Source: Hyphomicrobium sp.
GTDB taxonomy: Bacteria; Pseudomonadota; Alphaproteobacteria; Rhizobiales; Hyphomicrobiaceae
Reading direction: 5' to 3'
DNA: 64,000 nucleotides
Assembly (NCBI GenBank): GCA_022844105.1
Contig: JALHMJ010000008.1
Span: forward strand, 1-64,000
In this document: positions 49,437 through 58,692 of the stretch, in pieces
How positions within the stretch are numbered: the stretch's first letter is position 1
Layout: the number at the start of each line of letters is the position of its first letter
Made by a program: the position numbers and the translations under genes
Notes under the pieces: generated by a model
What the model saw: only the letters and a program-made list of their open reading frames with translations
Database searches by the model: none
What the model was told of the DNA's origin: nothing

Positions 49437-49811
49437 ATGAAAGCCGCTTTGTCTTCCGTTTTGGCCCTGGCGCTCATTCCATTGTTTTTCTCGGCGTCAG
49501 CTCGCGCCGATGCCGAAGCTGAAAAATACGTCGATGACGCTTTGCCGATGATGTATCACACGTGTCTAAGCGTCGTTGACGAAAGCAACGGTGATAACGC
49601 CTACGTCGACAAGGTTGTGCGCGCTTTGGTGGCTGTATCTCTCTACAATCGTGAAATCGATATCTCAAAGTTTGCAAAGACCGACGAAGATAAATCGAAG
49701 TTGAGAGACAAGTTCATTGCGGAACTGGCTGAAGGCTGCAAGGACGACAATAAAGCCTTGCTTGCAGGTGTCATCGATGACGCAGTCGCTGAAACCTTGG
49801 CGGCGAAGTGA
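49437..49811 (+). CDS. small exported protein of unknown function
   Basis: The 124-residue product has a signal peptide (LSSVLALALIPLFFSASARA). The mature domain is acidic and helical, with two cysteines that could pair (HTCLSVVDE and EGCKDDNKAL). I do not recognise the family. The start at 49437 lacks a strong ribosome site but is the only one that gives a complete signal peptide; the frame runs open from 49308. It lies between the two glycine-zipper genes and is probably co-transcribed with them. Confidence 0.7.
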   Translation: MKAALSSVLALALIPLFFSASARADAEAEKYVDDALPMMYHTCLSVVDESNGDNAYVDKVVRALVAVSLYNREIDISKFAKTDEDKSKLRDKFIAELAEGCKDDNKALLAGVIDDAVAETLAAK

Positions 49812-49887
49812 GCAAGGGTTCGGAGTGCGGCCCGTGTCCCGTGGCAGTATTCGAGAAAGCCAAGTTTCATGCCAAAAGCGAAATGAT

Positions 49888-50124
49888 ATGACCGAACGCC
49901 GTGCGACGCTGAAAATTTGGACTTGCTTGCTTGTCGGCGTAGCAAGCATGACGGCAGCGGACACCTCGGTCGCGGACGTCCGTCGCGCGAAGGAATTGGC
50001 GCAAGGAGCGCTCATTGGCGCCGGAATTGGCGTTCTCATCGATGGTCCCGGAAGAGGTGTCCTCTCGGGGGCGACCGCAGGACTGCTGGTTGCAGCCATC
50101 AGTCGACGGGGCCGGTCCGACTGA
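49888..50124 (+). CDS. second small glycine-zipper protein
   Basis: The 78-residue product repeats the design of the gene at 49151: a hydrophobic N-terminus (IWTCLLVGVASMTAAD), then GALIGAGIGVLIDGPGRG and SGATAGLLVAAISRRG. The IGAG(I/V)G(V/A)LIDG core is shared, so the two are paralogues. The frame is open upstream to 49717, but the ATG at 49888 gives the parallel layout. It ends about 80 bp before the end of the convergent aldehyde dehydrogenase gene. Confidence 0.68.
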   Translation: MTERRATLKIWTCLLVGVASMTAADTSVADVRRAKELAQGALIGAGIGVLIDGPGRGVLSGATAGLLVAAISRRGRSD

Positions 50125-50205
50125 TTGATCGGAATCTAAACGTGGCGCCAGCCGCGAAACAGCGGCCAGTCCAAGCTTAGACCACGGACGACGGATCGAT
50201 GCGAT

Positions 50206-51633
50206 TTACAGTTTGACCATGACGTGCCGGACGACGGTGTAGTCTTCAAGCGCATACATCGACAGGTCCTTGCCGTACCCTGACCATTTCAGACCGCCGT
50301 GCGGCATCTCGCTGACGAGCATGAAGTGCGTGTTGATCCACGTGCAGCCGTACTGCAGTCGCGCGGCCGTCGCCATGCCCTTTGCGATATCCGAAGTCCA
50401 CACCGACGACGCCAAGCCGTAGTCGCTGTCGTTGGCCCACGTGACGGCCTGATCGACATCGTCAAAGCGGGTGACCGATACCACCGGGCCGAACACCTCC
50501 TTGCGCACGACTTCGTCCGTCTGCTCTGCGCCGGCAAGAACCGTCGGCTGAAAAAAGAAGCCTTTGCCGCCGGGTGACTTTCCGCCGGTTGCGACCGTGA
50601 TGTGATTCTGTTGTGCCGCCCGTTCCACGAAACCCTGCACGCGCGCCTGATGCGCTGCTGAAATCAGTGGACCGATCTCGTTCTCATCGTCGTCGGCGAG
50701 ATTGTATTTGATGCCGCTGACTGCGGAGGACAAATCGGCGACGAGGTTGTCGTAGACTTTGCGGCCGGCATAAATGCGACAAGCGGCCGTGCAGTCTTGG
50801 CCGGCATTGTAGAAGCCGAACGTGCGAATGCCCTCGACGACCGCGCTGATGTCGGCGTCGTCAAAGACGATAATGGGCGCCTTGCCGCCGAGTTCCAGAT
50901 GCGTCCGCTTCAGTGTGGCGGTGGCTGCCTGAAGCACTTTCTGGCCGGTACCGATGCTACCCGTCAACGAGACCATCGCCACCTTGGGGTGATTGATGAG
51001 GGCGTTGCCCGTGGTTGCACCTTTACCCACGACGACGTTCACCACGCCCTCGGGGAAAATTTCACTGATGAGCTTGGCGAGCTTCAGAGCCGTTAGCGGT
51101 GTCAGTTCCGACGGCTTCAACACGATCGTGTTGCCACCCGCAAGCGCCGGTGCAAGCTTCCATGCGGCCATCATGAGCGGATAATTCCACGGCGCGATCG
51201 ACCCGACGACCCCGATCGGATCGCGACGGACCATGGACGTATGGCCTGCAAGATACTCGCCCGCCGCCGGGCCGTGCATATTGCGCACCGCACCTGCAAA
51301 GAACCGGAAGCAATCCGACACCGCCGGCATCTCGTCTTGCAGCACGCGAATGCGCGGCTTTCCACAATTCAGCGCTTCGAGGGTTGCGAACTCGCCGGCT
51401 TCCCGATCGATCGCATCGGCAAGTTTCAAAAGCAGAGCCGATCGCTCGGCCGGCGTGGTGCGCGACCACGTTTGGAATGCCATCGCAGCGGCGTTGACAG
51501 CGTCGTCGACCTGTCCCGGCGACGCATCCGGCAACATCACGACTGTTTCTTCCGTCTTGGGATTGATGACCGCTTCGGGCTGGTCGCTGCCTGTGACGAA
51601 GTCGGAGCCGATCAGCATTTTGGTCTCGATCAT
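50206..51633 (-). CDS. patD: gamma-aminobutyraldehyde dehydrogenase
   Basis: The enzyme should oxidise 4-aminobutanal, made from putrescine, to GABA with NAD. The 475-residue product is a class-I-like aldehyde dehydrogenase: [42 protein letters not shown] (NAD binding), [15 protein letters not shown] (general base Glu) and [11 protein letters not shown] (catalytic Cys). [27 protein letters not shown] at the end is typical of the YdcW/PatD group. The ATG at 51633 has GGAG seven bases upstream; a GTG four codons earlier is less likely. It is last in an operon with the same order as E. coli ydcSTUV-patD. Confidence 0.9.
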   Translation of the reverse strand: MIETKMLIGSDFVTGSDQPEAVINPKTEETVVMLPDASPGQVDDAVNAAAMAFQTWSRTTPAERSALLLKLADAIDREAGEFATLEALNCGKPRIRVLQDEMPAVSDCFRFFAGAVRNMHGPAAGEYLAGHTSMVRRDPIGVVGSIAPWNYPLMMAAWKLAPALAGGNTIVLKPSELTPLTALKLAKLISEIFPEGVVNVVVGKGATTGNALINHPKVAMVSLTGSIGTGQKVLQAATATLKRTHLELGGKAPIIVFDDADISAVVEGIRTFGFYNAGQDCTAACRIYAGRKVYDNLVADLSSAVSGIKYNLADDDENEIGPLISAAHQARVQGFVERAAQQNHITVATGGKSPGGKGFFFQPTVLAGAEQTDEVVRKEVFGPVVSVTRFDDVDQAVTWANDSDYGLASSVWTSDIAKGMATAARLQYGCTWINTHFMLVSEMPHGGLKWSGYGKDLSMYALEDYTVVRHVMVKL

Positions 51634-51663
51634 GGCAATCTCCACTTCAGACGTGGTTAAGTT

Positions 51664-52479
51664 CTATTTGGACGATCCGCCCGCATGCTCGCCTTCGCGC
51701 GTCAGAAAATAAGCAGCGAGGATAGGTAGGAGAGTGACGAGAAAAACGAAGACAGCAACCACATTCGTCACCGGCCGCTGCCGAGGACGAATGAGCTCCG
51801 ACAGCATCCAGATCGGCAGTGTTGATTGCTGGCCCGCCGTGAAGGTGGTCACGATGACTTCGTCGAATGACAGGGCGAACGCCAACATACCACCCGCGAG
51901 CAGTGCCGTTCCAATCTGCGGCAGCACGACATAGCGGAAGGTCTGAAAGCCGTTCGCACCCAGATCCATCGACGCTTCGACAAGATTGCCGGATAGACGC
52001 CGGAAACGTGCAATCGCATTGTTGTACACAACGACGATGCAGAACGTGGCGTGACCAAGAATGATCGTCCACATCGAGAAGTCGAGCCCCATGATGTCGA
52101 ACGCAGACCGTAGTGAAATGCCGGTGATGATTCCCGGGAGCGCAATCGGCAGCACGAATAGCAGTGAGATTGTTTCCCGGCCAAAGAACTTCGTGCGCGA
52201 CAGCGCGGCACCCGCGAGCGTACCCAGTATCAGCGATAGTGCCGTCGCGATGGCGGCGACCTTGAGTGAAAGCCAGAGCGGCGGCCAGATATCGGGACGT
52301 TCCGACCAGGCGATACCGAACCATTGGGTCGTGTAGCCCGGCGGCGGAAACGCAAAGCTTCTCTCTTCCGTCGTGAAGGCATAAAGAAAGATCAGCGCCA
52401 GCGGCAGATGCAGGAAGAGCAATCCAGCGACGGCAGCTATTTTCAGTCCGAGCGGCGCCGCGCCACGTTCAGAGGACAT
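51664..52479 (-). CDS. ydcV: polyamine-type ABC transporter permease (YdcV-like)
   Basis: The 271-residue inner-membrane protein has six predicted helices starting with [21 protein letters not shown]. The permease (EAA-type) motif is [24 protein letters not shown], which docks to the ATPase. It pairs with the permease encoded just upstream, overlapping it by 11 bp. The C-terminal tail after the last helix is short and hydrophilic. Substrate by family: putrescine or related compounds. Confidence 0.88.
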   Translation of the reverse strand: MSSERGAAPLGLKIAAVAGLLFLHLPLALIFLYAFTTEERSFAFPPPGYTTQWFGIAWSERPDIWPPLWLSLKVAAIATALSLILGTLAGAALSRTKFFGRETISLLFVLPIALPGIITGISLRSAFDIMGLDFSMWTIILGHATFCIVVVYNNAIARFRRLSGNLVEASMDLGANGFQTFRYVVLPQIGTALLAGGMLAFALSFDEVIVTTFTAGQQSTLPIWMLSELIRPRQRPVTNVVAVFVFLVTLLPILAAYFLTREGEHAGGSSK

Positions 52480-53410
52480 CGAACGCCCCCATGCGCTTGG
52501 CCATCCAGAGATAGACGCCCATGATCACCATGGGCACCACGGTGAAGGCAGCGGCCAGCGGGATATTTCCAGCCGTCCCCTGGAGCGTGTAGACCGCCTG
52601 TCCGATCATCAATCGCGAATTGCCGACGATCTGTGGGATGATGTAGTCGCCGAGCGTCAGTGAGAACGTGAAGATCGATCCAGCGATGAGCCCCGGCAGC
52701 GCCAGCGGGAAGATGATGGTCCAGAAGGTTTGCCGTGAATCGGCGCCGAGATCGGCCGACGCCTCGATGTAATTGACCGGAACCCGCTCAAGCGCGGCCT
52801 GCACCGGCAAAATCATGTAGGGGATCCAGACATACACAAAGACGAGGAACGTGCCGATGTAGCTGAACGAGAGCGTCGGCCCGCCGATGATCGGCATCGC
52901 CAGAAGCCCGTCAATCACCCACTGCAGGTGCAGTCCCTGCGCCATCCACGTCAGAATGCCCTCCTTTGCGAGAATAAGCTTCCACGCATAAACCTTGACG
53001 AGATAGCTCGACCACAGCGGCATCATCACCGCCAGATAGAACAGTGCTTTGGTCCAACCGCGCGCGTAGCGGGCCGCGTAGTAGGCGATCGGAAACGCAA
53101 TGATCGCGCAGGCAATCGTCACGATCGCCGCCATCGTCATCGTTCGCAGGATGATCTGAACATTCGCTTCTTCCAAAAGCTGCGCGTATGTGGACAGCGT
53201 AAACTCGTGGACGACGAGGCCTGAGAAATCGTCGAGCGAATAAAAGCTCTGCAACAAGAGCGCGAAAAGCGATCCGACATAGATGATGCCGATCCACAAC
53301 AGCGGCGGCAGCAACAAAAGAAGCGTCAGCAGTTTGGGCCGCGCCAGAAACAGATCGGACAGTCCCTCAAGGACCCCGCCCGGCCTGTCTTGTGTGGCCG
53401 TTTGGCTCAC
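52469..53410 (-). CDS. ydcU: polyamine-type ABC transporter permease (YdcU-like)
   Basis: The 313-residue protein has a soluble N-tail and six membrane helices ([22 protein letters not shown] first). The coupling motif is [26 protein letters not shown]. Translation starts at GTG (53410), overlapping the stop of the ATPase gene as GTGA. It forms the permease dimer with the product of the next gene. Confidence 0.88.
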   Translation of the reverse strand: MSQTATQDRPGGVLEGLSDLFLARPKLLTLLLLLPPLLWIGIIYVGSLFALLLQSFYSLDDFSGLVVHEFTLSTYAQLLEEANVQIILRTMTMAAIVTIACAIIAFPIAYYAARYARGWTKALFYLAVMMPLWSSYLVKVYAWKLILAKEGILTWMAQGLHLQWVIDGLLAMPIIGGPTLSFSYIGTFLVFVYVWIPYMILPVQAALERVPVNYIEASADLGADSRQTFWTIIFPLALPGLIAGSIFTFSLTLGDYIIPQIVGNSRLMIGQAVYTLQGTAGNIPLAAAFTVVPMVIMGVYLWMAKRMGAFDVL

Positions 53411-54420
53411 GTCTCGGCCTCCATCGCGACCATTGCCGATTTCGGCCAGATCAGCCGGACGCCGTCCCCCTGCCGGTACCGCGCCGCCGTCGCAGGCGTC
53501 TCAGCCGTCAGGAGCGCCTCATCCGTCGTGACGCAAAACCGTGTCGCCGAGCCCTGATAATTGATCGACGTGACAATGCCGTCCGCATGCGCCTGCACCG
53601 CGGGCACCAGTGTTCCGGGAGCAAAAACCCCGATCCGTTCAGGCCGCAAGCTTGTCCAATAAGCAGTTCCGCCATGCGCCGCGGCAAACTTTGGCGGCAG
53701 CACGTTCGACGAGCCGACAAAATCCGCAACGAAGCGCGAACGCGGCCGCTCGTAGATCTCCACGGGCGAGCCGACCTGCATGATCTTGCCCTCGTTGAAA
53801 ATAGCAACGCGGTTCGCCATCGACAGTGCCTCACCCTGGTCGTGCGTGACAAAGACGAAGGTGATTCCAAGTTCCTTCTGCAGCGCCTTCAATTCCTCCT
53901 GCATCTGCTCGCGCAATTTCAGATCGAGCGCCCCAAGCGGCTCATCAAGCAACAGCACCTTTGGTTCGTTGACGAGTGCGCGTGCGAGCGCCACGCGCTG
54001 CCGCTGCCCGCCGGAGAGCTGCGCCGGCCGCCGCAACTCGTATCCACCGAGCTTAACCATTTCGAGTGCGGCCCTTGCCTTGGCTTCCCGTTCGGCGCGC
54101 GAGACACCGCGAATCATCAAGCCATAGGCGACATTTTCGCCGACGCTCATATGCGGAAACAGTGCGTAGTCCTGGAAGACGGTATTGACGGAGCGCTTAT
54201 AGGGCGGCACCCCCTCGGCAGTTTCACCAAAGATTTCGATGTGGCCATCGTCGGGCTGCTCAAAGCCCGCAATCAATCGCAAACACGTTGTCTTGCCCGA
54301 CCCCGAAGGCCCGAGCATGGCGAAGAATTCGCCCTCGTCGATATCAAGCGACAACCGATCGACCGCACGAACCGATCCGAACGCACGCGAGACATTTCTA
54401 AAGCTGACAGCTGAGGGCAT
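53407..54420 (-). CDS. ydcT: polyamine-type ABC transporter ATPase (YdcT-like)
   Basis: The 337-residue ATPase has Walker A LGPSGSGKTT, Q-loop, LSGGQRQRVALARAL signature, Walker B VLLLDEPLGALD and the switch His in VTHDQGEAL. A C-terminal TOBE domain (RPERIGVFAPG ... RLIWPKSAM) follows. The ATG at 54420 is preferred: the in-frame ATG at 54459 would put the start codon inside the stem of the strong hairpin at 54442-54467. The gene follows the binding-protein gene in the ydc order. Confidence 0.9.
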   Translation of the reverse strand: MPSAVSFRNVSRAFGSVRAVDRLSLDIDEGEFFAMLGPSGSGKTTCLRLIAGFEQPDDGHIEIFGETAEGVPPYKRSVNTVFQDYALFPHMSVGENVAYGLMIRGVSRAEREAKARAALEMVKLGGYELRRPAQLSGGQRQRVALARALVNEPKVLLLDEPLGALDLKLREQMQEELKALQKELGITFVFVTHDQGEALSMANRVAIFNEGKIMQVGSPVEIYERPRSRFVADFVGSSNVLPPKFAAAHGGTAYWTSLRPERIGVFAPGTLVPAVQAHADGIVTSINYQGSATRFCVTTDEALLTAETPATAARYRQGDGVRLIWPKSAMVAMEAET

Positions 54421-54441
54421 TGCGAACGCTGGTTGTGAAGA

Positions 54442-54467
54442 CGGCCCGGATGATGACATCCGGGCCG
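54442..54467 (-). terminator. intercistronic hairpin between ydcS and ydcT
   Basis: An exact 11-bp GC-rich stem (54442-54452 with 54457-54467) closes on a four-base loop, 13 bases after the ydcS stop. On the minus strand it is followed by TCTTC rather than a long T run, so it is probably a partial terminator or an mRNA 3'-end stabiliser. Such elements raise the amount of binding protein over the membrane components. Confidence 0.6.
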
Positions 54468-54480
54468 CTTCTGGTTGGCG

Positions 54481-55629
54481 CTATTTTCCAAGAATGGCGA
54501 TGTAGTCCTTGGCCCATTGCGAGTAGGGAACGCAGGCGCTCTCCTTCTCGCACTTCGCCGTCGGCGTACGCCAGAACCAGATTTTTTCGAAATTTCCGTA
54601 ACCGTTCGTCGTGCAACCTTCGTCGGTCAGCAGCGCATTGCCCTTGCACGCCGCCGGCACCGACGGCACCGATCCGAACCACGAGGCAAGATCACCTTGC
54701 GCCTTCGGATTGATCGAATGTTCCAACCACTTGTAGGCACAGTTGGGATGCTTCGCCTCTGAGTGCAACATCGTCGTATCGGCCCATCCCGTCACACCTT
54801 CATCGGGAATCGTCGATGCGATCGGCCTCTTGTCGGCCCCCAGAAGATTGACCTGGAACGGCCACGAACTGGAGGCGACAACGCCCTCGTTCTTGAAGTC
54901 GTCGACCTGAACCATCGCGTCATGCCAATAGCGGCCGATCAGAGCGCGCTGTGATTTCAAAAGATCGATCACGGCGGCATACTGTTCGGCATTCAGTTCA
55001 TACGGGTTCTTAATGCCCAGTTCCGGCTTCTTCTTCATCAGATAGACGGCCGCGTCCGCGATGTAGATCGGTCCGTCAAATGCCTGCACGCGACCCTTGT
55101 TCGATTTGCCGTCGGGTAAATTCTGCTCCTCGAACACGATCGACCAGCTTTTCGGCGCTTCCTTAAAGACGTTGGTGTTGTAGGCCAGAACGTTTGGCCC
55201 CCATTGGAATGGCACGCCATAATGCACGCCCTCAACCGTATGCCACGGAGCACTCTGAAGACGCCCGTCAACGGTCTTCCAACTCGGAATGAGTTCAATA
55301 TTGATGGGTTGAACCTTCTTGCCTGCAATCAGTCTCAGGGAAGCGTCGCCCGACGCCGTCACCAGGTCGAAGCCGCCCTGGTTCATCAGCGTCACCATTT
55401 CATCGGAAGTGGCCGCCGTCTTGACGTTGACCTTGCAGCCTGTTTCCTTTTCAAAACCGGTGACCCAGTCGTAGTTCTTATCGGTTTCTCCGCGCTCGAT
55501 GTAACCGGGCCAAGCAACGATATCGACCTGACCTTCCCCCTTTCCGACCGAGGTCGGCATTTCGGCAAAGGCGCTACCGGCACTCGCAAGCAAGGCTGCC
55601 ACGAGTGTGATTTGTATGTTGTGCTGCAT
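54481..55629 (-). CDS. ydcS: periplasmic binding protein, YdcS family
   Basis: The 382-residue product has a signal peptide (ITLVAALLASAGSAFA) and matches E. coli YdcS along most of its length. Shared blocks include AWPGYIERG, YDWVTGFEKETGC, NVKTAATSDEMV, DLVTASGDASLRLI, EQNLPDGKSNKGRVQA, FKNEGVVASSSWP and EGVTGWADTTMLHSEAKHP. YdcS belongs to the PotD/PotF-type polyamine receptors; E. coli YdcSTUV has been linked to putrescine uptake. GGAGAGG before the ATG at 55629 fixes the start. First gene of the operon. Confidence 0.92.
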   Translation of the reverse strand: MQHNIQITLVAALLASAGSAFAEMPTSVGKGEGQVDIVAWPGYIERGETDKNYDWVTGFEKETGCKVNVKTAATSDEMVTLMNQGGFDLVTASGDASLRLIAGKKVQPINIELIPSWKTVDGRLQSAPWHTVEGVHYGVPFQWGPNVLAYNTNVFKEAPKSWSIVFEEQNLPDGKSNKGRVQAFDGPIYIADAAVYLMKKKPELGIKNPYELNAEQYAAVIDLLKSQRALIGRYWHDAMVQVDDFKNEGVVASSSWPFQVNLLGADKRPIASTIPDEGVTGWADTTMLHSEAKHPNCAYKWLEHSINPKAQGDLASWFGSVPSVPAACKGNALLTDEGCTTNGYGNFEKIWFWRTPTAKCEKESACVPYSQWAKDYIAILGK

Positions 55630-55918
55630 GTGAACCTCTCCAGGCCGGAACAAGGCGCTGCATTATTCTTCAGATCCACGTTTTGAACGATCGCGATCTT
55701 AAGCCCGCAAGATGTCATGTTAATCGAGTATTTCACTCCCAGGAAGAAGAGAGTCCGCAAATTGATGCGGCACCCTCCAATGTTCCGGAGAAAATCCGAG
55801 AAGTTTCGGGGCCCCGAACGGTCCGCAGGCCTGCTTGAGGTGGCACCACAATGCTGCAGTGCATTAAAAGTCGTGAGCCATATCACCCGCTGGCGGCGGT
55901 GGCGTCGTCTAATTCTGG

Positions 55919-56257
55919 ATGATTTGCGATAGTGCACAGATCAAGCCCTTGTCGTCGAACGGCTTGCGCAAAATAGGTTGCGAAATACAGCAGCACGGCG
56001 CTCGTCCGGCTCGATGTCTGCCCAATGCACTCAGTATTTTCGTCGACGATGATGGCCGCGGAATTCCCACTGACCGCCACGACGATGTTTTCACTCCGTT
56101 TCGCCGACCCGATTCCGCGCGAGGCCAAGAACTTCCTGGCTCAGGCCTGGATCTCACAATCGCGCGCGGTGTCGTTCAAAGTCATAGTGGAGTAATCGAG
56201 TTGGTCAACCGCGCAGGCGGTGGGCTGACAGTAAAAATTTCCATGCCGCGGCGCTAG
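55919..56257 (+). pseudogene. truncated histidine-kinase ATPase fragment
   Basis: The 112-codon frame ends with a clear HATPase_c C-terminal half: the G1 box FVDDDGRGIP, F box DVFTPFRR, the G2 box GSGLDLTIARG and VQSHSGVIELVN...GGLTVKISMP. The N-box before it is missing or badly degenerate (LSSNGLRKIGCEIQQHG). There is no phosphoacceptor (DHp) domain, HAMP or sensor upstream, in any frame. The Asp in GSGLD replaces the usual Gly. It is most likely a remnant of an OmpR-partner-type kinase; a free-standing ATPase domain is less likely. It is not part of the che operon, which runs the other way. Confidence 0.6.
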
Positions 56258-56336
56258 CTCAGCGTCCTACGTACCGACAGCGCCAACACGTCTGGGGCCG
56301 GGCGTGCGTGACGCGCGCACAAAATCACGCGATACT

Positions 56337-56705
56337 CTAGCCGACATGTGCTGCTAAGAATTCCATATCTCCCGCATCCTCGGATTGGTTTGATTGCGCG
56401 ACACCACGAAGTCTTTCTATCATGTGACCGAGGCGGATCGTGGTCGTTGCACGGTCCAAATCTATGACCCATGTGTCGTCGGACGACGCAGCGACGGCAT
56501 CAATGAAGATCCGTAGTTCGTCGAGATGCTGTTTGATATAGTCCAGCGTCTGAAGCTCCTGGCAAAGCCCCGCCGGTATGTGCTTGATCGCGTCAGGAAT
56601 GGCGTGCTCAAGCCTTGCGACACGCTCGCTCAAATACGTCAGTTCCTGTGATGCGCGTTCAAGCGCCAGAACAAGAGAGTTCTGACCGCATTCTGTGTCG
56701 CTCAT
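56337..56705 (-). CDS. cheT: CheT-like small chemotaxis protein with DXXXQ motif
   Basis: The 122-residue protein is helical (SLVLALERASQELTYLSERVARLEHAI). It carries D55-Y-I-K-Q59 within LQTLDYIKQHLDEL, a DXXXQ motif like that of the CheY phosphatases CheZ/CheX/CheC. It is the last gene of the cluster, eight bases after cheD. This is the place of cheT (orf10) in the S. meliloti che operon, whose product also has this motif. The symbol rests on position plus motif, not on full-length comparison. A phosphatase or CheR-binding role is inferred. Confidence 0.65.
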   Translation of the reverse strand: MSDTECGQNSLVLALERASQELTYLSERVARLEHAIPDAIKHIPAGLCQELQTLDYIKQHLDELRIFIDAVAASSDDTWVIDLDRATTTIRLGHMIERLRGVAQSNQSEDAGDMEFLAAHVG

Positions 56706-56713
56706 GATTCCCT

Positions 56714-57262
56714 CTAGAACAGTTCGACGTCCCCGCCCATGGCAGGGAGCACAGGCTTGGGTGTTTCGATCTTTTTGAACTCAGGATCGGTCGGGGCCAT
56801 GAAGCTTTGCCGAGCCCGACCCGTCGTGGGCCAAAATTCGACTCGTCGACCGCTTGTTCCGCCCAAGCTTCCCGGTAGCAGCTCAATTCCTTCCCGGCGC
56901 AGAAACTGTGTCGCAAACTCCGCATTTTGGCTGCCGATGTCTGCAAGTCCTTTCATCGTTCTGCCACCACCAAAGAGCTTTGCTTGCAGCCGGCCTCTAT
57001 CCGCGCCGTCCTTGAGCAGCCCGTTGATCAGAAGTTCCATCAAGTGGACCCCAAGAGGGTTGTCTTTTTGGCAACTGCGGTTGCTCTTATCACCTGGCAG
57101 CAAGAAGTGGTTCATTCCACCCACTTTGGCTGTTGGATCAAACAAACACGCAGCAACGCATGATCCCAGGATCGTCGAGATCATGAGATCTGGATTTTTC
57201 GAGACGAAGTACTCGCCCTGGAAAATCGTCTTTTTTTTCGTTGCTGCCGACGCGACACTCAT
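56714..57262 (-). CDS. cheD: chemoreceptor glutamine deamidase
   Basis: CheD deamidates specific glutamines of chemoreceptors and can bind CheY or CheC-type proteins. The 182-residue product has the catalytic Cys35 in ILGSCVAACLFDP and His52 in GGMNHFLLP, then LFGGGRTMKG and GGTSGRRVEF of the family fold. The ATG overlaps the stop of cheY2 by four bases. Confidence 0.93.
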   Translation of the reverse strand: MSVASAATKKKTIFQGEYFVSKNPDLMISTILGSCVAACLFDPTAKVGGMNHFLLPGDKSNRSCQKDNPLGVHLMELLINGLLKDGADRGRLQAKLFGGGRTMKGLADIGSQNAEFATQFLRREGIELLPGSLGGTSGRRVEFWPTTGRARQSFMAPTDPEFKKIETPKPVLPAMGGDVELF

Positions 57263-57648
57263 GACAGTTTGCCGACCACGGCCTCGATGCAGGTCTTCAA
57301 AGAATTGGCGTCGAACGGCTTCGGCAGATAATTGTTCAGGCCGAACTTTTTGCCTTCGAGAATAAGGCTCTTATCGCCGCTGCCTGTTACAAGTATGAAT
57401 CCCACCTTGCTGGTCGGTGCATTTCCGCGTAGCGCGCGAAGCAATTGCATGCCGTCCATTTTGGGCATGTTGAAATCTGAGATGACGAGATGGCAGGGGG
57501 CCGCGCTCATCAGTTTGAACGCTTCCTCGCCGTCCTTGGCCATCTTGACATTCTTGATTCCGATCTGGTCCAAGCTGTCGAAAAGCAAGGCGCGACTGAC
57601 GGAGGTGTCGTCGACGACCATGATCGAGAGTTGCTTTGCTGCAGGCAT
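57259..57648 (-). CDS. cheY2: CheY2-type chemotaxis response regulator
   Basis: The 129-residue receiver has the acidic pair in VVDDTSVSRALL, phosphoacceptor Asp58 in VISDFNMPKMDG, Thr in LVTGSGD and Lys in YLPKPFD. In S. meliloti the CheY encoded after cheB (CheY2) drives the flagellar motor, and CheY1 acts as a phosphate sink. Position suggests the same division here. Confidence 0.88.
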   Translation of the reverse strand: MPAAKQLSIMVVDDTSVSRALLFDSLDQIGIKNVKMAKDGEEAFKLMSAAPCHLVISDFNMPKMDGMQLLRALRGNAPTSKVGFILVTGSGDKSLILEGKKFGLNNYLPKPFDANSLKTCIEAVVGKLS

Positions 57649-57663
57649 AGTCTGTGATCTCCC

Positions 57664-58692
57664 TCACACGGCGGTTTTGACTTTTGCTTTCAGAATTTCA
57701 GTTGAGAGCTTGTTCAAGGGCGCCGTGACGTGAACGGCACCCATCTGCACGGCGGCTCTCGGCATGCCATAAATTACGGAACTCGATTCATCCTGCGCAA
57801 GCGTGAAGCCCCCGGACTGGCGAATATCGAGCAGGCCGACGGCACCGTCACTTCCCATGCCCGTCAATATGACGCCGACTGCCTTGGATCGGGCTGCCGC
57901 GGCGACAGACTTGAATAGAACATCCACCGAAGGGCAATGTCCGTTGACGCGGGGTCCCGGCCGCAACCGGCAGGTGAAGTGGCTGCGGCCAGATACCTCC
58001 AAATGTGACTCACCGCCCGGGGCGAGATAGATCACGCCACGCGAAAGGGTCGCTCCGTGAGTCGCAATTCGCACGGCGGGTTGGCACTGCCGATCCAGAC
58101 GCGCGGCAAGAGAGTCTGTGAAACCTGCGGGCATGTGCTGAACGATAACCGTAGCGGGGCAGTTTGCTGGAAACGACCGCAGGATCGTCATCAGTGCCTC
58201 GACGCCCCCCGTGGACGCACCGATGGCAATCAATTGACCGTTGTCAGCCTCCGGTCCCAGCTCTGGCCTCGGAGTTGTCGAATGTCGAGTCAGGGGCCGG
58301 ACTTGGGCCCGGGCGGCCATGCGGACACGAAGCGCAAGCTCCGCAAAAGAGTTCTCATTGCCTTGCCTCGGCTTTTCGATGCAGTCAACAGCTCCGAGTT
58401 CGAGAGCGCGAATGGTCGCCTCGGCGCCGCGCCGAGTAAGGGTCGATACGACAATGACCGGCATGGGGCGCAGGCGCATAATCTTTTCAAGAAAGTCGAG
58501 GCCGTTCATCTGCGGCATTTCGATGTCGAGCGTGATGACATCCGGATCCAGTTGTTTGATGACCTCGCGCGCGACAAGCGGATTTTCTGCTTCTCCGATG
58601 ACTTCGATGTCGGGAGAGGCCGCAAGTGTCGACATGATCAAGCCACGCATGGTGGCGGAGTCATCAACGACAAGAACGCGGATTTTCTTCAT
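57664..58692 (-). CDS. cheB: chemotaxis protein-glutamate methylesterase
   Basis: CheB removes methyl groups from chemoreceptors when phosphorylated by CheA. The 342-residue product has an N-terminal receiver ([12 protein letters not shown]; Asp56 in [11 protein letters not shown]) and a C-terminal esterase with the Ser in [10 protein letters not shown], His in QHMPAGFT and Asp in [10 protein letters not shown]. The ATG at 58692 overlaps the cheR stop by four bases; an upstream open frame to 58875 lies inside cheR. Confidence 0.95.
   Translation of the reverse strand: MKKIRVLVVDDSATMRGLIMSTLAASPDIEVIGEAENPLVAREVIKQLDPDVITLDIEMPQMNGLDFLEKIMRLRPMPVIVVSTLTRRGAEATIRALELGAVDCIEKPRQGNENSFAELALRVRMAARAQVRPLTRHSTTPRPELGPEADNGQLIAIGASTGGVEALMTILRSFPANCPATVIVQHMPAGFTDSLAARLDRQCQPAVRIATHGATLSRGVIYLAPGGESHLEVSGRSHFTCRLRPGPRVNGHCPSVDVLFKSVAAAARSKAVGVILTGMGSDGAVGLLDIRQSGGFTLAQDESSSVIYGMPRAAVQMGAVHVTAPLNKLSTEILKAKVKTAV

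Noticed and set aside
50151-50166. GCCGC/GCGGC hairpin after the patD gene
   Set aside because: A five-base stem without a T tail on either strand is too weak to call a terminator.
55883-56157. Two minus-strand frames opposite the kinase fragment
   Set aside because: Neither shows a domain; the plus strand carries clear HATPase motifs.
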